DNA of 44,737 nt from Marmoricola sp. (GCA_025965315.1 JAOPXD010000019.1:1-44737), one strand, 5' to 3'. Numbered from the stretch's first letter, positions 33,005-42,030 are shown. The notes: generated from the letters alone by a model not told the origin. Made by a program: numbers and translations.

Positions 33005-33086
33005 ACCATCTGTACGACCGTACGGGGGCTCGCACCAACCCAGCGCAGCCATCGGACGACCCCTCCCGAGACACAGGACTGAACCG

Positions 33087-34259
33087 ATGACCCCGCTGAG
33101 CCCGGCAAGCAGAGCTGCTGAGGCCTTTGCTCGTGCGGTCGACGACCGTGCGACCGTCGTGGACGGCGCACGAGGAGACGTGGCCGACCGCTACGGCGAT
33201 CTTCTTACCTGTGTCGACGTGCTTCGTGCGCAGGAGATCCCTGCCCCGCGCGCCGATTTCGTCGCCGGCCTCCGGATGCGCCTCATGGACGCCGCCGACA
33301 CCCTGCTCGTCCCTGCCGAGACGAAGCTCGCCCCGGTCGTTCCGCTGCACGCTCCGGCGAACCGTCGCCAGCGCCGGATCAGCATCGCTGCTGCGGCCGT
33401 CATCGTGATCGGCGGCACCGCCGGCGTGGCCGCGGCCGCCGAGAGCTCCCTGCCCGGCAGTGCGCTGTACCCGATCAAGCGCGGCATCGAGAGCGCGCAG
33501 GTCTCCCTCAACGGCAGTGACTCCGGCAAGGGCCAGGACCTCCTGCGCCAGGCCAGCACGCGCCTGGACGAGGTCAGCGGCCTGCTCGCCTCAGGTCGCT
33601 CCGCCAGTCAGATCAACCAGACCCTGGACGCGTTCAGCCACAGCGCCACCTCCGGTGCCGACCTGCTGTTCGACTCCTACCAGCGAGACGGCGACTCCCA
33701 GGACATCTCGCGGTTGCGGGCGATGCTCGGCTCCCAACTGGCGACGCTCGACCGACTGGCGGACCAGGCCCCGGCCTCCTCGCGCCCGTCCTTCGACAAC
33801 GCCAAGGCACTGCTGCACAGCCTCGACCAGCAGGCCAGCGTGATGTGCACCTCGTGCACCGCGAGCGGCGTCGCCTCCAGCCCGCTGCAGCTCTCGTCCG
33901 CCACCGCGCTCGAGAGCCTCCTGGTCGGACCGGCATCGGCTGCGCGACAGGCCCAGCGCCTGGAGACCAGCAACAGCCACCTGGCTCAGAAGGCCGACCA
34001 GATCGCCAAGAACACCAAGCAGCACCTGGCCGGCGGCGCCGGAGCACCCGGTACGACGACCGGCGGAACCACCACCACCGGCGGCGGCCTCCCGGTGCCG
34101 GTGCCCGGTGGCAGCAAGTCGATCACCGGCCTGTCCTCGGGCCTCGGCACGCTGCTCGGTCAGGTCGACAAGGCCACCGGTGGGGTCACCGCACCGCTGA
34201 CGACCACGCTGGACACGACGCTGGGCATGCTCGGCCTCGGCGGCTCGACCACTCCCTGA
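33087..34259 (+). CDS. DUF5667-domain membrane protein, probable sigma-factor partner
   Basis: A 390-aa single-pass membrane protein. Residues 1-95 are likely cytoplasmic and include PAPRADFVAGLRMRLMDAA. A transmembrane helix spans about 98-117 (ISIAAAAVIVIGGTAGVAAA). It is followed by the DUF5667 signature SLPGSALYPIKRGIESAQVSL (about 121-141) and a helical extracytoplasmic region to about 310. A Gly/Thr linker and hydrophobic tail end the protein. MCTSC at 253-257 places two cysteines outside. Position after the sigma gene suggests an anti-sigma role, as RsbN does for BldN; no zinc anti-sigma motif is visible, so this is inference. Confidence 0.75.
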   Translation: MTPLSPASRAAEAFARAVDDRATVVDGARGDVADRYGDLLTCVDVLRAQEIPAPRADFVAGLRMRLMDAADTLLVPAETKLAPVVPLHAPANRRQRRISIAAAAVIVIGGTAGVAAAAESSLPGSALYPIKRGIESAQVSLNGSDSGKGQDLLRQASTRLDEVSGLLASGRSASQINQTLDAFSHSATSGADLLFDSYQRDGDSQDISRLRAMLGSQLATLDRLADQAPASSRPSFDNAKALLHSLDQQASVMCTSCTASGVASSPLQLSSATALESLLVGPASAARQAQRLETSNSHLAQKADQIAKNTKQHLAGGAGAPGTTTGGTTTTGGGLPVPVPGGSKSITGLSSGLGTLLGQVDKATGGVTAPLTTTLDTTLGMLGLGGSTTP

Positions 34260-34269
34260 CGCGGTCCTT

Positions 34270-35457
34270 CTAGCCGAAGACCGACTTGCGTTGCACCAGC
34301 AGGCCGTAGAGCGTCTGCTGGATGGTCTCGCGCACCTGGTCGGTGACGTTGAAGACCAGCATCGGGTCGTCTGCCGACGCGGACTCGTACTCGTCGGTGC
34401 GGATCGGCTCGCCGAACTCGATGATCCACTTCGAGGGCAGCGGGATCAGGCCGAGCGGACCGAGCAGCGGGAAGAACGGCGTGATCGGGATGTACGGCAC
34501 CCCGAGCAGGCGGGCCAGCGACGGGATGTTGCCGACCAGCGGGTAGATCTCCTCGGCGCCGACGACCGAGGTCGGGATGATCGGCACGCCGGTGCGGATC
34601 GCTGCCGAGACGAACCCGCCGCGCCCGAAGCGCTGCAGCTTGTAGCGCTCGCTGTAGGGCTTGCCGATCCCCTTGAAGCCCTCGGGCCAGACGCCGACGA
34701 TCTCGCCGCCGCGGAGCATCCGCTCGGCGTCCTCGTTGCACGCCAGCGTGACGCCGCCCTTGCGGGCCATCTCGCTGACGATCGGGAGCTTGAAGACCAG
34801 GTCGGCACCGAGCGGTCGCAGGAACCGGTGCGCGTGGTCGTGGATGCTGATCGCGGTCATCATGCCGTCGATCGGAACGGTGCCCGAGTGGTTCGAGACC
34901 ACCAGCGCACCGCCGACGGCCGGGATGTTCTCGACGCCGCGGACCTCGATCCGGAACCACTTCTCGGCGACGGGACGGATCGCGGTCATGAAGAACCGCT
35001 GGGTGACCTCGGCGTCGAAGCCGTACTCGTCGACCGAGTAGTCACCGGTCAGGCGGCGCCGCAGGAAGGCAAGGAACGCGGCGAGCCGTGGCTCCCAGTT
35101 CTCACCGAAGACCTCGACGGCAGCGGTCGTGAACCCGGACAGCCAGTCGACGGCCGGGATGCCGGGGGTCGGGTGCCGGTGGTCGCTGACGGCCGCCGGG
35201 GAGGCCAGCTCGTCGGCCGGTGACCGTGGCGCGGGAATGTGGACGGCCGCGGGAGCGGTCGGTTCGGGAGTGTTCGTGCCGGCGACGTCCTCGGAGCTCC
35301 GGGTGTCGGCCACGGCCGGCTTCGGGGTGCGCTTGGCGGCCGGCTTCGACGGCGTACGGGGTGCCAGGCCACGCGCAGAGCTCGACGGCTTCGCGCTGCC
35401 GGTACCGCGGCCGGGCTTGCCCCTGGTACCGATCGGGATGATCTCGGCGTCACCCAT
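34270..35457 (-). CDS. 1-acyl-sn-glycerol-3-phosphate acyltransferase-like protein
   Basis: A PlsC-type acyltransferase of 395 aa with a long basic, Pro/Ala-rich N-terminal region of about 120 residues. The catalytic H-x4-D is in VVSNHSGTVPIDG, and the second motif region reads GEIVGVWPEGFKGIGK, then FVSAAIRTGVPIIPTSVVGAEE. Such proteins acylate lysophosphatidate or related lipids at the membrane. ATG 35457 lies 8 bp inside the end of the upstream epimerase gene, so translation is coupled. Confidence 0.85.
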   Translation of the reverse strand: MGDAEIIPIGTRGKPGRGTGSAKPSSSARGLAPRTPSKPAAKRTPKPAVADTRSSEDVAGTNTPEPTAPAAVHIPAPRSPADELASPAAVSDHRHPTPGIPAVDWLSGFTTAAVEVFGENWEPRLAAFLAFLRRRLTGDYSVDEYGFDAEVTQRFFMTAIRPVAEKWFRIEVRGVENIPAVGGALVVSNHSGTVPIDGMMTAISIHDHAHRFLRPLGADLVFKLPIVSEMARKGGVTLACNEDAERMLRGGEIVGVWPEGFKGIGKPYSERYKLQRFGRGGFVSAAIRTGVPIIPTSVVGAEEIYPLVGNIPSLARLLGVPYIPITPFFPLLGPLGLIPLPSKWIIEFGEPIRTDEYESASADDPMLVFNVTDQVRETIQQTLYGLLVQRKSVFG

Positions 35458-36490
35458 GGTGATCGGCTCCCTCGCTGCGGCTCCCACCGAGCGCGCCCAT
35501 CACGGCGGACTCGGCGGCACGGACACGACGTTCGGAGACGAAGCCGGGCTCGAGCGACGCGGCGAACTCGCCGAAGGCCTGCTCGGTCGTCCGGGACGGG
35601 TGGAAATCGAGGACCTCGCGCATCCGGACCGTCTCCACTCCGCGGCCGTAGGCCAGGAACGCGACCTGCTCGCTGGAGAAGTCCGCGACCCGGGCCTGGC
35701 GCATGGCCGAACCGAACACTCCGACCGCGAAGCCCGGCAGCGGGAGCGCCGGACGACCGAGGCGGCGCAACGCCTGGGACAGCATCATCACGCCGTCGCC
35801 GGCCACGTTGAAGGTGCCGGCGATGTCACGCAGCGTGGCGTGCTCGATCGCGTCGAGGAGGTCGGTGTCGTTGAGGAACTGCATCCGCGGGTCGAACCCG
35901 AGCACGGTCGGGATCACCGGCAGCCGGAAGTACGCCGCGGTCGGGGTGTGCAGACCGGGGCCGAGCGCCGGCGCGGTGCGCAGCGTCGTCACCCGGACGT
36001 CGGGACGTCGACGGGCGAAGCCGCGGACGTAGCCCTCGACCTCGTTGACGTCCTTGGTGAAGCCCACCGAAGCACTGCGCTTGGCGTTCATGCCCTCGGA
36101 GAACATCGCCGGGTCGCGGTTCGTGGAACCGTAGACGGCGGTGCTCGACTTGAGCACGAAGTGCGCGAGGTCCGGCGACTGCTGGCAGGCGGCCAGCAGC
36201 TGCATCGTGCCGATGACGTTGAGCTCCTTGGCCGCGGTACGGCCGGCAGCACCGGGGGACGGCGCGACGCTCATGTGCACGACCGTGTCGACCTGCTCGC
36301 GCATGATCACCTTGGCGATCACGGGGTTGCGGATGTCGGCGCGGACGAAGGACACCGCTCCGAGGTCTCCCCGGGGCGGTTGCACGTCGACACCGATCAC
36401 CCGGTCGACCGCAGGCGATGCTGCGATCTGACGGGCGAAGCGGCGGCCGAGATCTCGAGCGACCCCGGTGACGAGCACGACACGACCCAT
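35450..36490 (-). CDS. NAD-dependent epimerase/dehydratase family protein
   Basis: An extended-SDR protein of 346 aa. The dinucleotide motif is VTGVARDLGRRFA, with the acidic residue of IGVDVQPP marking NAD preference and FVRADIRNP following. HMSVAPSP and KSSTAVYGSTNRDPA give the typical mid-domain; the usual YxxxK is not obvious, which may mean altered chemistry. It is near a lipid acyltransferase and the HAD phosphatase, in a set that Streptomyces also keeps next to bldN. AAAGGA 5 nt upstream supports the start. Confidence 0.83.
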   Translation of the reverse strand: MGRVVLVTGVARDLGRRFARQIAASPAVDRVIGVDVQPPRGDLGAVSFVRADIRNPVIAKVIMREQVDTVVHMSVAPSPGAAGRTAAKELNVIGTMQLLAACQQSPDLAHFVLKSSTAVYGSTNRDPAMFSEGMNAKRSASVGFTKDVNEVEGYVRGFARRRPDVRVTTLRTAPALGPGLHTPTAAYFRLPVIPTVLGFDPRMQFLNDTDLLDAIEHATLRDIAGTFNVAGDGVMMLSQALRRLGRPALPLPGFAVGVFGSAMRQARVADFSSEQVAFLAYGRGVETVRMREVLDFHPSRTTEQAFGEFAASLEPGFVSERRVRAAESAVMGALGGSRSEGADHHG

Positions 36491-36508
36491 GGGAGTCCTT
36501 TGGATGCG

Positions 36509-36610
36509 CTACTTGCCGAGACGACGGCGCTGGACGCGCGTCTTCTTCAACAGCTTGCGGTGCTTCTTCTTCGCCATGCGCTTGCGGCGCTTCTTGATGA
36601 CAGAACCCAC
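36509..36610 (-). CDS. Small ribosomal protein bS22 / AURKAIP1-COX24-like
   Basis: A 33-aa, extremely basic peptide: [20 protein letters not shown] then [13 protein letters not shown]. This is the AURKAIP1/COX24 domain peptide of high-GC Gram-positives, identified in mycobacterial ribosomes as bS22 near the decoding centre. GTG start with AGGG at good distance. It lies 18 bp before the epimerase start and is probably co-transcribed with it. Too short for routine gene finders. Confidence 0.9.
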   Translation of the reverse strand: MGSVIKKRRKRMAKKKHRKLLKKTRVQRRRLGK

Positions 36611-36676
36611 GGGTGCCCTTTTCGTGCGATGAAGCCAGGAGACGGAGCTGCGGTGACGCGCTCCTCGGAAGAGGTC

Positions 36677-36682
36677 AGCCTA
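36677..36682 (-). promoter_or_regulatory. Candidate -10 for the bS22 transcript
   Basis: TAGGCT on the minus strand lies between the BldC-like terminator and bS22; a leader of about 60 nt would result. The -35 is weak. Confidence 0.35.
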
Positions 36683-36706
36683 TCCGTACGTGGGAGGACA
36701 TACGAA

Positions 36707-36732
36707 TCGGACGTGAGTGCTCTCACGTCCGA
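36707..36732 (-). terminator. Terminator hairpin after the BldC-like gene
   Basis: TCGGACGTGAG and CTCACGTCCGA form a perfect 11-bp stem with a 4-nt loop, 17 bp past the stop at 36750. On the minus strand it is followed by TTCGTATGT, a partly U-rich tail. Confidence 0.65.
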
Positions 36733-36749
36733 CTCGTCGATCGTGGAGA

Positions 36750-36956
36750 TCAGCCCGTCTGGAAGAAGCTGTTCTTCAGGTACTCGTTGACATCTTCCTC
36801 ACTCACGCGGAACGAACGCCCCACGCGCACTGCCGGCAGCTCGCCGCCGTGCACCAGACGGTAAACCGTCATCTTCGAAACCCGCATGACCGAGGCAACC
36901 TCGGCAATGGTCAGGAACTTCACCTCGGAGATGTCTCCGGACAAGGTGGAACCCAT
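36750..36956 (-). CDS. BldC-like MerR/excisionase-type DNA-binding protein
   Basis: A 68-aa protein that is almost entirely one winged-HTH of the MerR/excisionase type: FLTIAEVASVMRVSKMTVYRLVHGGELPAVRVGRSFRVSEEDVNEYLK. Streptomyces BldC and its paralogues have this form and bind direct repeats as head-to-tail filaments. The order with bS22, epimerase and acyltransferase agrees with the region downstream of bldN in Streptomyces. ATG 36956 is preferred; an in-frame GTG at 36968 would add four residues. Confidence 0.87.
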   Translation of the reverse strand: MGSTLSGDISEVKFLTIAEVASVMRVSKMTVYRLVHGGELPAVRVGRSFRVSEEDVNEYLKNSFFQTG

Positions 36957-37096
36957 CTCGCACCGCACTTTCCCATGGCACGCTCTCCGGCTTCCCCACC
37001 GGAGGTGACGCGTGCTCGATGTCTGTGAGGATAGGCCCTGATGTTACGTATGGGGAAGGGGTGAACTGGGACTACTTCTGAGAACCCCGTCCGTGC

Positions 37097-38305
37097 TCAC
37101 CAGCCGCTCGGGTCCATTCCATGCTCTGGGAACACTGCCGAACGCGTCTCGCTGATCGCCCGGTCGAGCCAGCTGTCGGGGTCCGAGCCGTCCGAGAAGT
37201 CCCGGTACGACGCGTTCGCGCCGTCGGTCATCGCCTGCGGCGCGGCCGTCCGCATCCGCTCCGCGACCTCGGCCCGCCACTCCCCGGGCGTCTCGGTCCC
37301 CGGTTCCAGCGGCGTGCCGCCGACGATCGCGAGCAGGTGCGTCCAGGAGCGCGGCACCACCTCGACCACGGCGTACCCGCCGCCCCCGGTAGCCATCCAG
37401 CGTCCGCCGCAGACCTCGTGCGCCAGGTCGTGCAGGGCCAGGTAGCTGGCCCGCTGCCCGTCGACGGTCAGCATCAGGTGTGCCAACGGGTCCGCCCGGT
37501 GCGAGTCGCAGCCGTGCTGGGTGACCAGGATGTCCGGGGCGAACGCGCGCACGAGCGGCGGTACGACGGCATGGAAGGCCCGCAGCCAGCCGGCATCGGC
37601 CGTCCCCGGCGGCAGCGCGACGTTGACCGAGCTGCCGGGGGCCTCGGGACCGCCGGTCTCCACCGGGTAGCCGGTGCCCGGGAACAGCATCTGGCCGGTC
37701 TCGTGCAGCGAGATCGTCAGCACCCGCGGGTCGTTCCAGAAGATCTTCTGGACGCCGTCGCCGTGGTGCACGTCGACGTCGACGTACGCGACCCGTCGGG
37801 CGCCGTGGGCCAGCAGCCACCGGATCGCCACCGCCACGTCGTTGTAGATGCAGAAGCCGCTGGCGGCGTCCGGCATCGCGTGGTGCAGGCCGCCGGCGAT
37901 GTTGGCGGCGTGGATCGCCGCGCCGGTCCAGACCTGCCGTGCGGCCTCGATGCTGGCGCCGACGACGTGCCGGGACGCCACGTGCATGTTCGCGAACGTC
38001 GGGTTGTCGTCGGTGCCGAGCCCGTGCCGCAGGTCGTGGCGGGTCGGGTCGGCACTGCTGCGGCGTACGGCCTCGATCAGCGCGGGGTCGTGCACGGTGA
38101 GCAGGTCCTCGTCGCTCGCTTCGGGGGCCGGGACCGCGACCAGGCCGCCCGGGACGTCGAGCACGCCGAGCGAGCGGGCCAGCCGCATCGTGAGGTCGAC
38201 GCGGACCGGGTTCATCGGGTGGTCCGGACCGAAGTCGTAGCCGGTCAGGGTGGCGTCGTGGACGACGCAGGTGCCGCCCGCGCAGCCCTGACCTGTGAAG
38301 GTCAC
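37097..38305 (-). CDS. acuC: Histone-deacetylase-family protein AcuC
   Basis: A 402-aa arginase/deacetylase-fold zinc hydrolase, likely acting on acetylated proteins or small acetylated amines. Active-site pieces are HHAMPDAASGFCIYNDVAVA, the zinc-binding DVDVHHGDGV, and HGCDSHRADPLAHL. The GTG start is 5 bp after the proC stop, so the two genes are co-transcribed. In other bacteria AcuC deacetylates and activates acetyl-CoA synthetase; no acs gene is in this window. The window thus holds both sirtuin and zinc-type deacylases. Confidence 0.9.
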   Translation of the reverse strand: MTFTGQGCAGGTCVVHDATLTGYDFGPDHPMNPVRVDLTMRLARSLGVLDVPGGLVAVPAPEASDEDLLTVHDPALIEAVRRSSADPTRHDLRHGLGTDDNPTFANMHVASRHVVGASIEAARQVWTGAAIHAANIAGGLHHAMPDAASGFCIYNDVAVAIRWLLAHGARRVAYVDVDVHHGDGVQKIFWNDPRVLTISLHETGQMLFPGTGYPVETGGPEAPGSSVNVALPPGTADAGWLRAFHAVVPPLVRAFAPDILVTQHGCDSHRADPLAHLMLTVDGQRASYLALHDLAHEVCGGRWMATGGGGYAVVEVVPRSWTHLLAIVGGTPLEPGTETPGEWRAEVAERMRTAAPQAMTDGANASYRDFSDGSDPDSWLDRAISETRSAVFPEHGMDPSGW

Positions 38306-38310
38306 CGGGC

Positions 38311-39111
38311 TCAGTCCGTACCCTCCGCGAGGGCCCGGGACCGGTTCCGGGCGGCTTCCATCGCGGTGATGAAGGCCGCTCGCACCTTGTGGTCCTCGAG
38401 CTCGCGGATCGCGGCCGCGGTGGTGCCACCGGGTGAGGTGACCTGCTCGCGCAGCACGGTCGGGTGCTCACCGGTCTCGCGGAGCAGCTTCGCCGAGCCC
38501 ACCAGCGTCTGCACGACGAGCTCGCTCGCGGTGGTCCGCGGAAGCCCGAGGTGCACCCCTGCCTCGATCATCGACTCGACCACGAAGAAGATGTACGCCG
38601 GACCCGAGCCCGAGATCGCCGTCACGGCGTCCTGCTGCTTCTCCGGGACCCGGATCACCCGACCGACCGCTGCGAGCAGCCCCTCGGCCGTGGCCAGGTG
38701 CTCCTCGTCGCAGTGCGTCCCGGGCGAGATCGCCGCCATCCCCTCGTCGACCAGGGCAGGCGTGTTCGGCATCACCCGGACGACCGCGACGCCGTCGGGC
38801 AGGTGCTTCTCGATCGCGGCGGTGGTGATCCCGGCGGCCAGCGACACCAGCAGCTGACCGGTGCGCAGGGACGGCGCGATCTCGATCAGCACGTCGCTCA
38901 TGTCCTGCGGCTTGATGATCAGCAGCACCGTCTCGGCGGCCGCGGCCTCGATGTTGGAGACCACCCGGACGCCGTACTTCTCGGTGAGCTCGGCGGCGCG
39001 CTCGGCGCGCTTCTCACCGACCACCAGGTCGGCGACCCCGTGCCCGCTGCGCAGCAGCCCGGAGAGCAGGGCCTCGCCCATCACGCCGGCACCGATGATG
39101 GCGACCGTCAT
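38311..39111 (-). CDS. proC: Pyrroline-5-carboxylate reductase
   Basis: Final step of proline synthesis: reduces pyrroline-5-carboxylate with NAD(P)H. The 266-aa product starts MTVAIIGAGVMGEALLSGLL, with the Rossmann GxGxMG motif. The C-terminal signature reads AISGSGPAYIFFVVESMIEAGV and QVTSPGGTTAAAI. The ATG at 39111 is clear; a longer open frame upstream belongs to a different reading of the prodh gene. Facing the same way as proline dehydrogenase 26 bp upstream, it makes a P5C/proline pair. Confidence 0.94.
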   Translation of the reverse strand: MTVAIIGAGVMGEALLSGLLRSGHGVADLVVGEKRAERAAELTEKYGVRVVSNIEAAAAETVLLIIKPQDMSDVLIEIAPSLRTGQLLVSLAAGITTAAIEKHLPDGVAVVRVMPNTPALVDEGMAAISPGTHCDEEHLATAEGLLAAVGRVIRVPEKQQDAVTAISGSGPAYIFFVVESMIEAGVHLGLPRTTASELVVQTLVGSAKLLRETGEHPTVLREQVTSPGGTTAAAIRELEDHKVRAAFITAMEAARNRSRALAEGTD

Positions 39112-39137
39112 CTCCGACTCCCTCTTCTCAGGTTGGC

Positions 39138-40067
39138 CTACTTCTGGGACAGCAGCGAACGCAGGAAGAATGTCAGGTTCGAGGGCCGCTCGGCGAGCCT
39201 TCTCATCAGGTAGCCGTACCACTGCTCGCCGAACGGCACGTAGACACGCACCCGCTCGCCGCTCGCGGCCAGGCGTTTCTGCTCCTCGCCACGGATCCCG
39301 TAGAGCATCTGGAACTCGTAGCTGCCCGCGACCCGGCCGTACCGGGTGGCGAGCGCGCCCGCGATCCGGACCATCCGCGGGTCGTGGGTGGCGACCATCG
39401 GGTAGCCGGCTCCGGCCATCAGCACCTTGAGGCACCGGACGTAGGACTTGTCGACCTCGTGGCGATCGGTGAACGCGACCGTCTCCGGCTCGTTGTAGGC
39501 GCCCTTGCAGAGCCGGACCCGGGAACCCTCGAAGGCCAGCGCCCGGCAGTCGTCCTCGGTACGGCGCAGGTAGGCCTGCACGACCGCGCCGGTCTCGGGG
39601 TGGTCCTTGCGCAGCTCGCGCAGCGTCTCGAGGGTCTGGTCGGTGGTGGTGTGGTCCTCCATGTCGAGGGTGACCGTCGTCCCCACGGTGCGCGCCGCCC
39701 GGACGATCCGGCGCGCGTTCTCGAGGCTCAGCTTCGGACCGATGTCCGGCAGCGCCTGGCCGATCGCGCTGAGCTTGACGCTGACCTCGGCGCTACGGGC
39801 CAGCCCGGCAACGCCGAGCGCCTCGAGCAGCGCCACGTAGGAGGCGACGGTGGCCTCGGCCTGGTCCTCGTCGGTGGTGTCCTCGCCGAGGAAGTCGATG
39901 GAGACCAGCCGACCGTCGCCGACGAGGACCCTGGTGGCGGCGACCACGTCGGTGATCGCCTCGCCCGGGACGTACCGGGCGACGACCCCGCTGCCGACCG
40001 GCATCCGGGTGACGAGGTCCTTGACCCGGGCACTCCCGGCGAGCATCAGCAGGCCCTGGCGCAGCAA
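39138..40067 (-). CDS. Proline dehydrogenase (monofunctional)
   Basis: A flavin-dependent TIM-barrel enzyme (309 aa) that oxidises proline to P5C and passes electrons to the quinone pool. Motifs: VSIDFLGEDT, VSVKLSAIGQALP, VTLDMEDHTTTD, RLCKGAYNEPETVAF and the C-terminal RVYVPFGEQWYGYLMRRLAERPSN. It is a stand-alone PRODH lacking the P5C dehydrogenase of PutA. A TTG start at 40067 is preceded by AGGGGAG. It is 26 bp from proC, which runs the opposite reaction, so expression of one or both must be controlled. Confidence 0.93.
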   Translation of the reverse strand: MLRQGLLMLAGSARVKDLVTRMPVGSGVVARYVPGEAITDVVAATRVLVGDGRLVSIDFLGEDTTDEDQAEATVASYVALLEALGVAGLARSAEVSVKLSAIGQALPDIGPKLSLENARRIVRAARTVGTTVTLDMEDHTTTDQTLETLRELRKDHPETGAVVQAYLRRTEDDCRALAFEGSRVRLCKGAYNEPETVAFTDRHEVDKSYVRCLKVLMAGAGYPMVATHDPRMVRIAGALATRYGRVAGSYEFQMLYGIRGEEQKRLAASGERVRVYVPFGEQWYGYLMRRLAERPSNLTFFLRSLLSQK

Positions 40068-40146
40068 CGCTCATCTCCCCTACACGTCGTGCGGCGCCCC
40101 GTTGCGCTGCCACCCCACGTTACGCCTTCCCGGGTCAGCAGTCCGT

Positions 40147-40953
40147 TCACCCTGGGGCCACGGCGAAGTGCAACCGACCGAACGCCAGCGACTCCAGCAG
40201 GTCGGCCTCGCGCGCCTCCCGGGTCCCGGCGCGCCGGGTGTTGATCTCCATCACGATGTGCCCGGTGAAGTCCTGGCCGGCCAGGTACTCGAGGAACTCC
40301 CCGCACGGCTGCGACCCGCGCCCGGGGACGAGGTGCTCGTCCTTGCCGGACCCGCTGCCGTCGGTCATGTGGATGTGCCGCAGGCGGCCGCCGAGACGCT
40401 GCGCCATCTCGATCGGGTCGGAGTGGGCCGTCGCCGAGTGCGAGAGATCGATCGTGGTGTTCGCGTAGTCCTCGCGGCTCGGGTCCCAGTGCGGTTGGTA
40501 GACGTCCATCTCGCGGCGCGCCGGAGCCCGCCACGGGTACATGTTCTCCACGGCGAACGCGATCCCGGTGCGTTTCTCGAGGTCCGCGATGCCCTCCACG
40601 AAGCCGGCCGCGTACTCCTTCTGCCACCGGAACGGCGGGTGCACCACGACGACGTCCGCATCGAGCTCGTGCGCCATCTCGGCGCTGCGCTCGAGCTTGA
40701 CCCAGGGGTCGGTCCCCCAGACCCGCTGGGTGATCAGCAGGCAGGGCGCGTGCACGGCGCACACGGGGACCTCGTGGTAGTCGCGCAGCCGCCGGACCTT
40801 GTCCTGGTCCTGGCTGATCGCGTCGATGCTGACCATCACCTCGACGGCGTCGTACCCCAGCGCCGCGGCGTAGGCGAACCCGTCGGCGACCGACTCGGGG
40901 TAGACCGACGCCGTCGACAGCGCGAAGAGCGGGCCGGACCCGGTGCTCGGCAC
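40147..40953 (-). CDS. Sugar phosphate isomerase/epimerase-type TIM barrel
   Basis: A 268-aa AP-endonuclease-2-fold protein. The beta strands and metal residues appear in [75 protein letters not shown] and [10 protein letters not shown]. These supply the His/Glu/Asp metal ligands of this superfamily. The exact sugar or inositol substrate is unknown. A GTG start 2 nt after the ppx stop makes it a co-translated second gene. Confidence 0.87.
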   Translation of the reverse strand: MPSTGSGPLFALSTASVYPESVADGFAYAAALGYDAVEVMVSIDAISQDQDKVRRLRDYHEVPVCAVHAPCLLITQRVWGTDPWVKLERSAEMAHELDADVVVVHPPFRWQKEYAAGFVEGIADLEKRTGIAFAVENMYPWRAPARREMDVYQPHWDPSREDYANTTIDLSHSATAHSDPIEMAQRLGGRLRHIHMTDGSGSGKDEHLVPGRGSQPCGEFLEYLAGQDFTGHIVMEINTRRAGTREAREADLLESLAFGRLHFAVAPG

Positions 40954-40955
40954 GA

Positions 40956-41891
40956 TCAGCCCAGCACGCTCAGCTTGTCGAGCCGGTCCAGGATGATTCC
41001 CTCGCGCAGCGCCCACGGGCAGATCTCCAGCTCGGAGATGTCGAAGATGTCGAAGACCGCGGAGGCGACGAACGCCCCGGCCACCACCTGGTGCGCGCGG
41101 TCCAGCGAGACACCGGGGAGCGAGGCGATCTCGTCGTGCGTCATCTCGACCAGCTTCGGCAGCCAGCTCTCCAGGACGTCGGCCTGGAGCATCCGGCGGA
41201 CGAAGAGGCCCTCGCTGGACGGGGCTGCGCCGCAGATCCGGGACAACGAGCGGAAGGTCTTCGAGGTGGCCACCGCATGGTCGAGGGGGCCGCCGCGCAG
41301 CATGCTGCCTGCTTCGCGGGCGATGTCGGCGCGGATGCTCCGGCGCAGGTCGCGCAGGCCTTCCTCGTCGGGGCTGCCGTCGCGGAACCAGGTCCGGGCC
41401 AGCCGACCGGCTCCGAGCGGGAGCGACCACGCCACGTCCGGCGCCTCGGCAGCACCGCCGGCGATCTCCAGCGAGCCGCCGCCGATGTCGAACACGCCGA
41501 GACGGCCCGAGGACCAGCCGAACCAGCGCCGTACGGCGAGGAACGTCAGCCTCGCCTCGTCCTCACCGGCGAGCACCTTGATCCGGGCGCCGGTGTGCTT
41601 GAAGACGTGCTCCAGGACGGTGTCGGCGTTGACCGAGTCGCGCACCGCCGAGGTCGCGAACGCGTAGATCTCCTCGCAGCCCTTGTCCTCGGCCAGCTCG
41701 AGCGCCTCCCCGACGAACGTGGTCAGCGCGGCGATGCCGAGCTCGCTGACGGCACCGTCGGCGTCGAGGTGCTCGGCGAGCCGCAGCGGCTCCTTGTACG
41801 ACGACGCCGGCATCGGCGCAGCGCCACCGTGCGCATCCACCACCAGCAGATGCCCGGTGTTGGAGCCGATGTCGAGCACACCCAAGCGCAT
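40956..41891 (-). CDS. Ppx/GppA-family exopolyphosphatase
   Basis: A 311-aa actin-fold phosphatase that degrades polyphosphate or hydrolyses pppGpp. Nucleotide motifs: [16 protein letters not shown] at the N-terminus, [13 protein letters not shown] and the phosphate-binding [13 protein letters not shown]. Short length, lacking the C-terminal domains of E. coli Ppx, is typical of actinobacterial Ppx1-type proteins. The ATG is leaderless with TAACCT 7 nt upstream. A polyphosphate link to the Pho genes at the window start is possible. Confidence 0.92.
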   Translation of the reverse strand: MRLGVLDIGSNTGHLLVVDAHGGAAPMPASSYKEPLRLAEHLDADGAVSELGIAALTTFVGEALELAEDKGCEEIYAFATSAVRDSVNADTVLEHVFKHTGARIKVLAGEDEARLTFLAVRRWFGWSSGRLGVFDIGGGSLEIAGGAAEAPDVAWSLPLGAGRLARTWFRDGSPDEEGLRDLRRSIRADIAREAGSMLRGGPLDHAVATSKTFRSLSRICGAAPSSEGLFVRRMLQADVLESWLPKLVEMTHDEIASLPGVSLDRAHQVVAGAFVASAVFDIFDISELEICPWALREGIILDRLDKLSVLG

Positions 41892-41898
41892 GGCTTTG

Positions 41899-41904
41899 AG
41901 GTTA
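41899..41904 (-). promoter_or_regulatory. -10 box of leaderless ppx transcript
   Basis: TAACCT on the minus strand is followed by 7 nt and the ATG at 41891. Confidence 0.55.
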
Positions 41905-42018
41905 CGCGAACGAGCGGAGCCGCATCGAGCTTGCTCGTTTGCCGGCGTAGCGAGGAGCGTTGAGGAGCGCAGCGACGATCATCGCTCTGCACCGGCCCGG
42001 ACGTCGAGGCCCGCACCG

Positions 42019-42024
42019 TAGGGT
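42019..42024 (+). promoter_or_regulatory. -10 box of leaderless Cys-rich protein gene
   Basis: TAGGGT precedes the GTG at 42031 by 6 nt; no Shine-Dalgarno is present. Confidence 0.55.
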
Positions 42025-42030
42025 TCACCT

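Noticed and set aside
37000..37060. Second sigma-BldN-type promoter before the BldC-like gene
   Set aside because: CGTAAC is present on the minus strand, but 16 bp downstream the sequence is ACAGAC, not CGTTGA.
41905..42010. GAGCG/AGCGAG-rich stretch between ppx and the Cys-rich gene
   Set aside because: Only short degenerate repeats of GC-rich intergenic type; no consistent unit length or hairpin.
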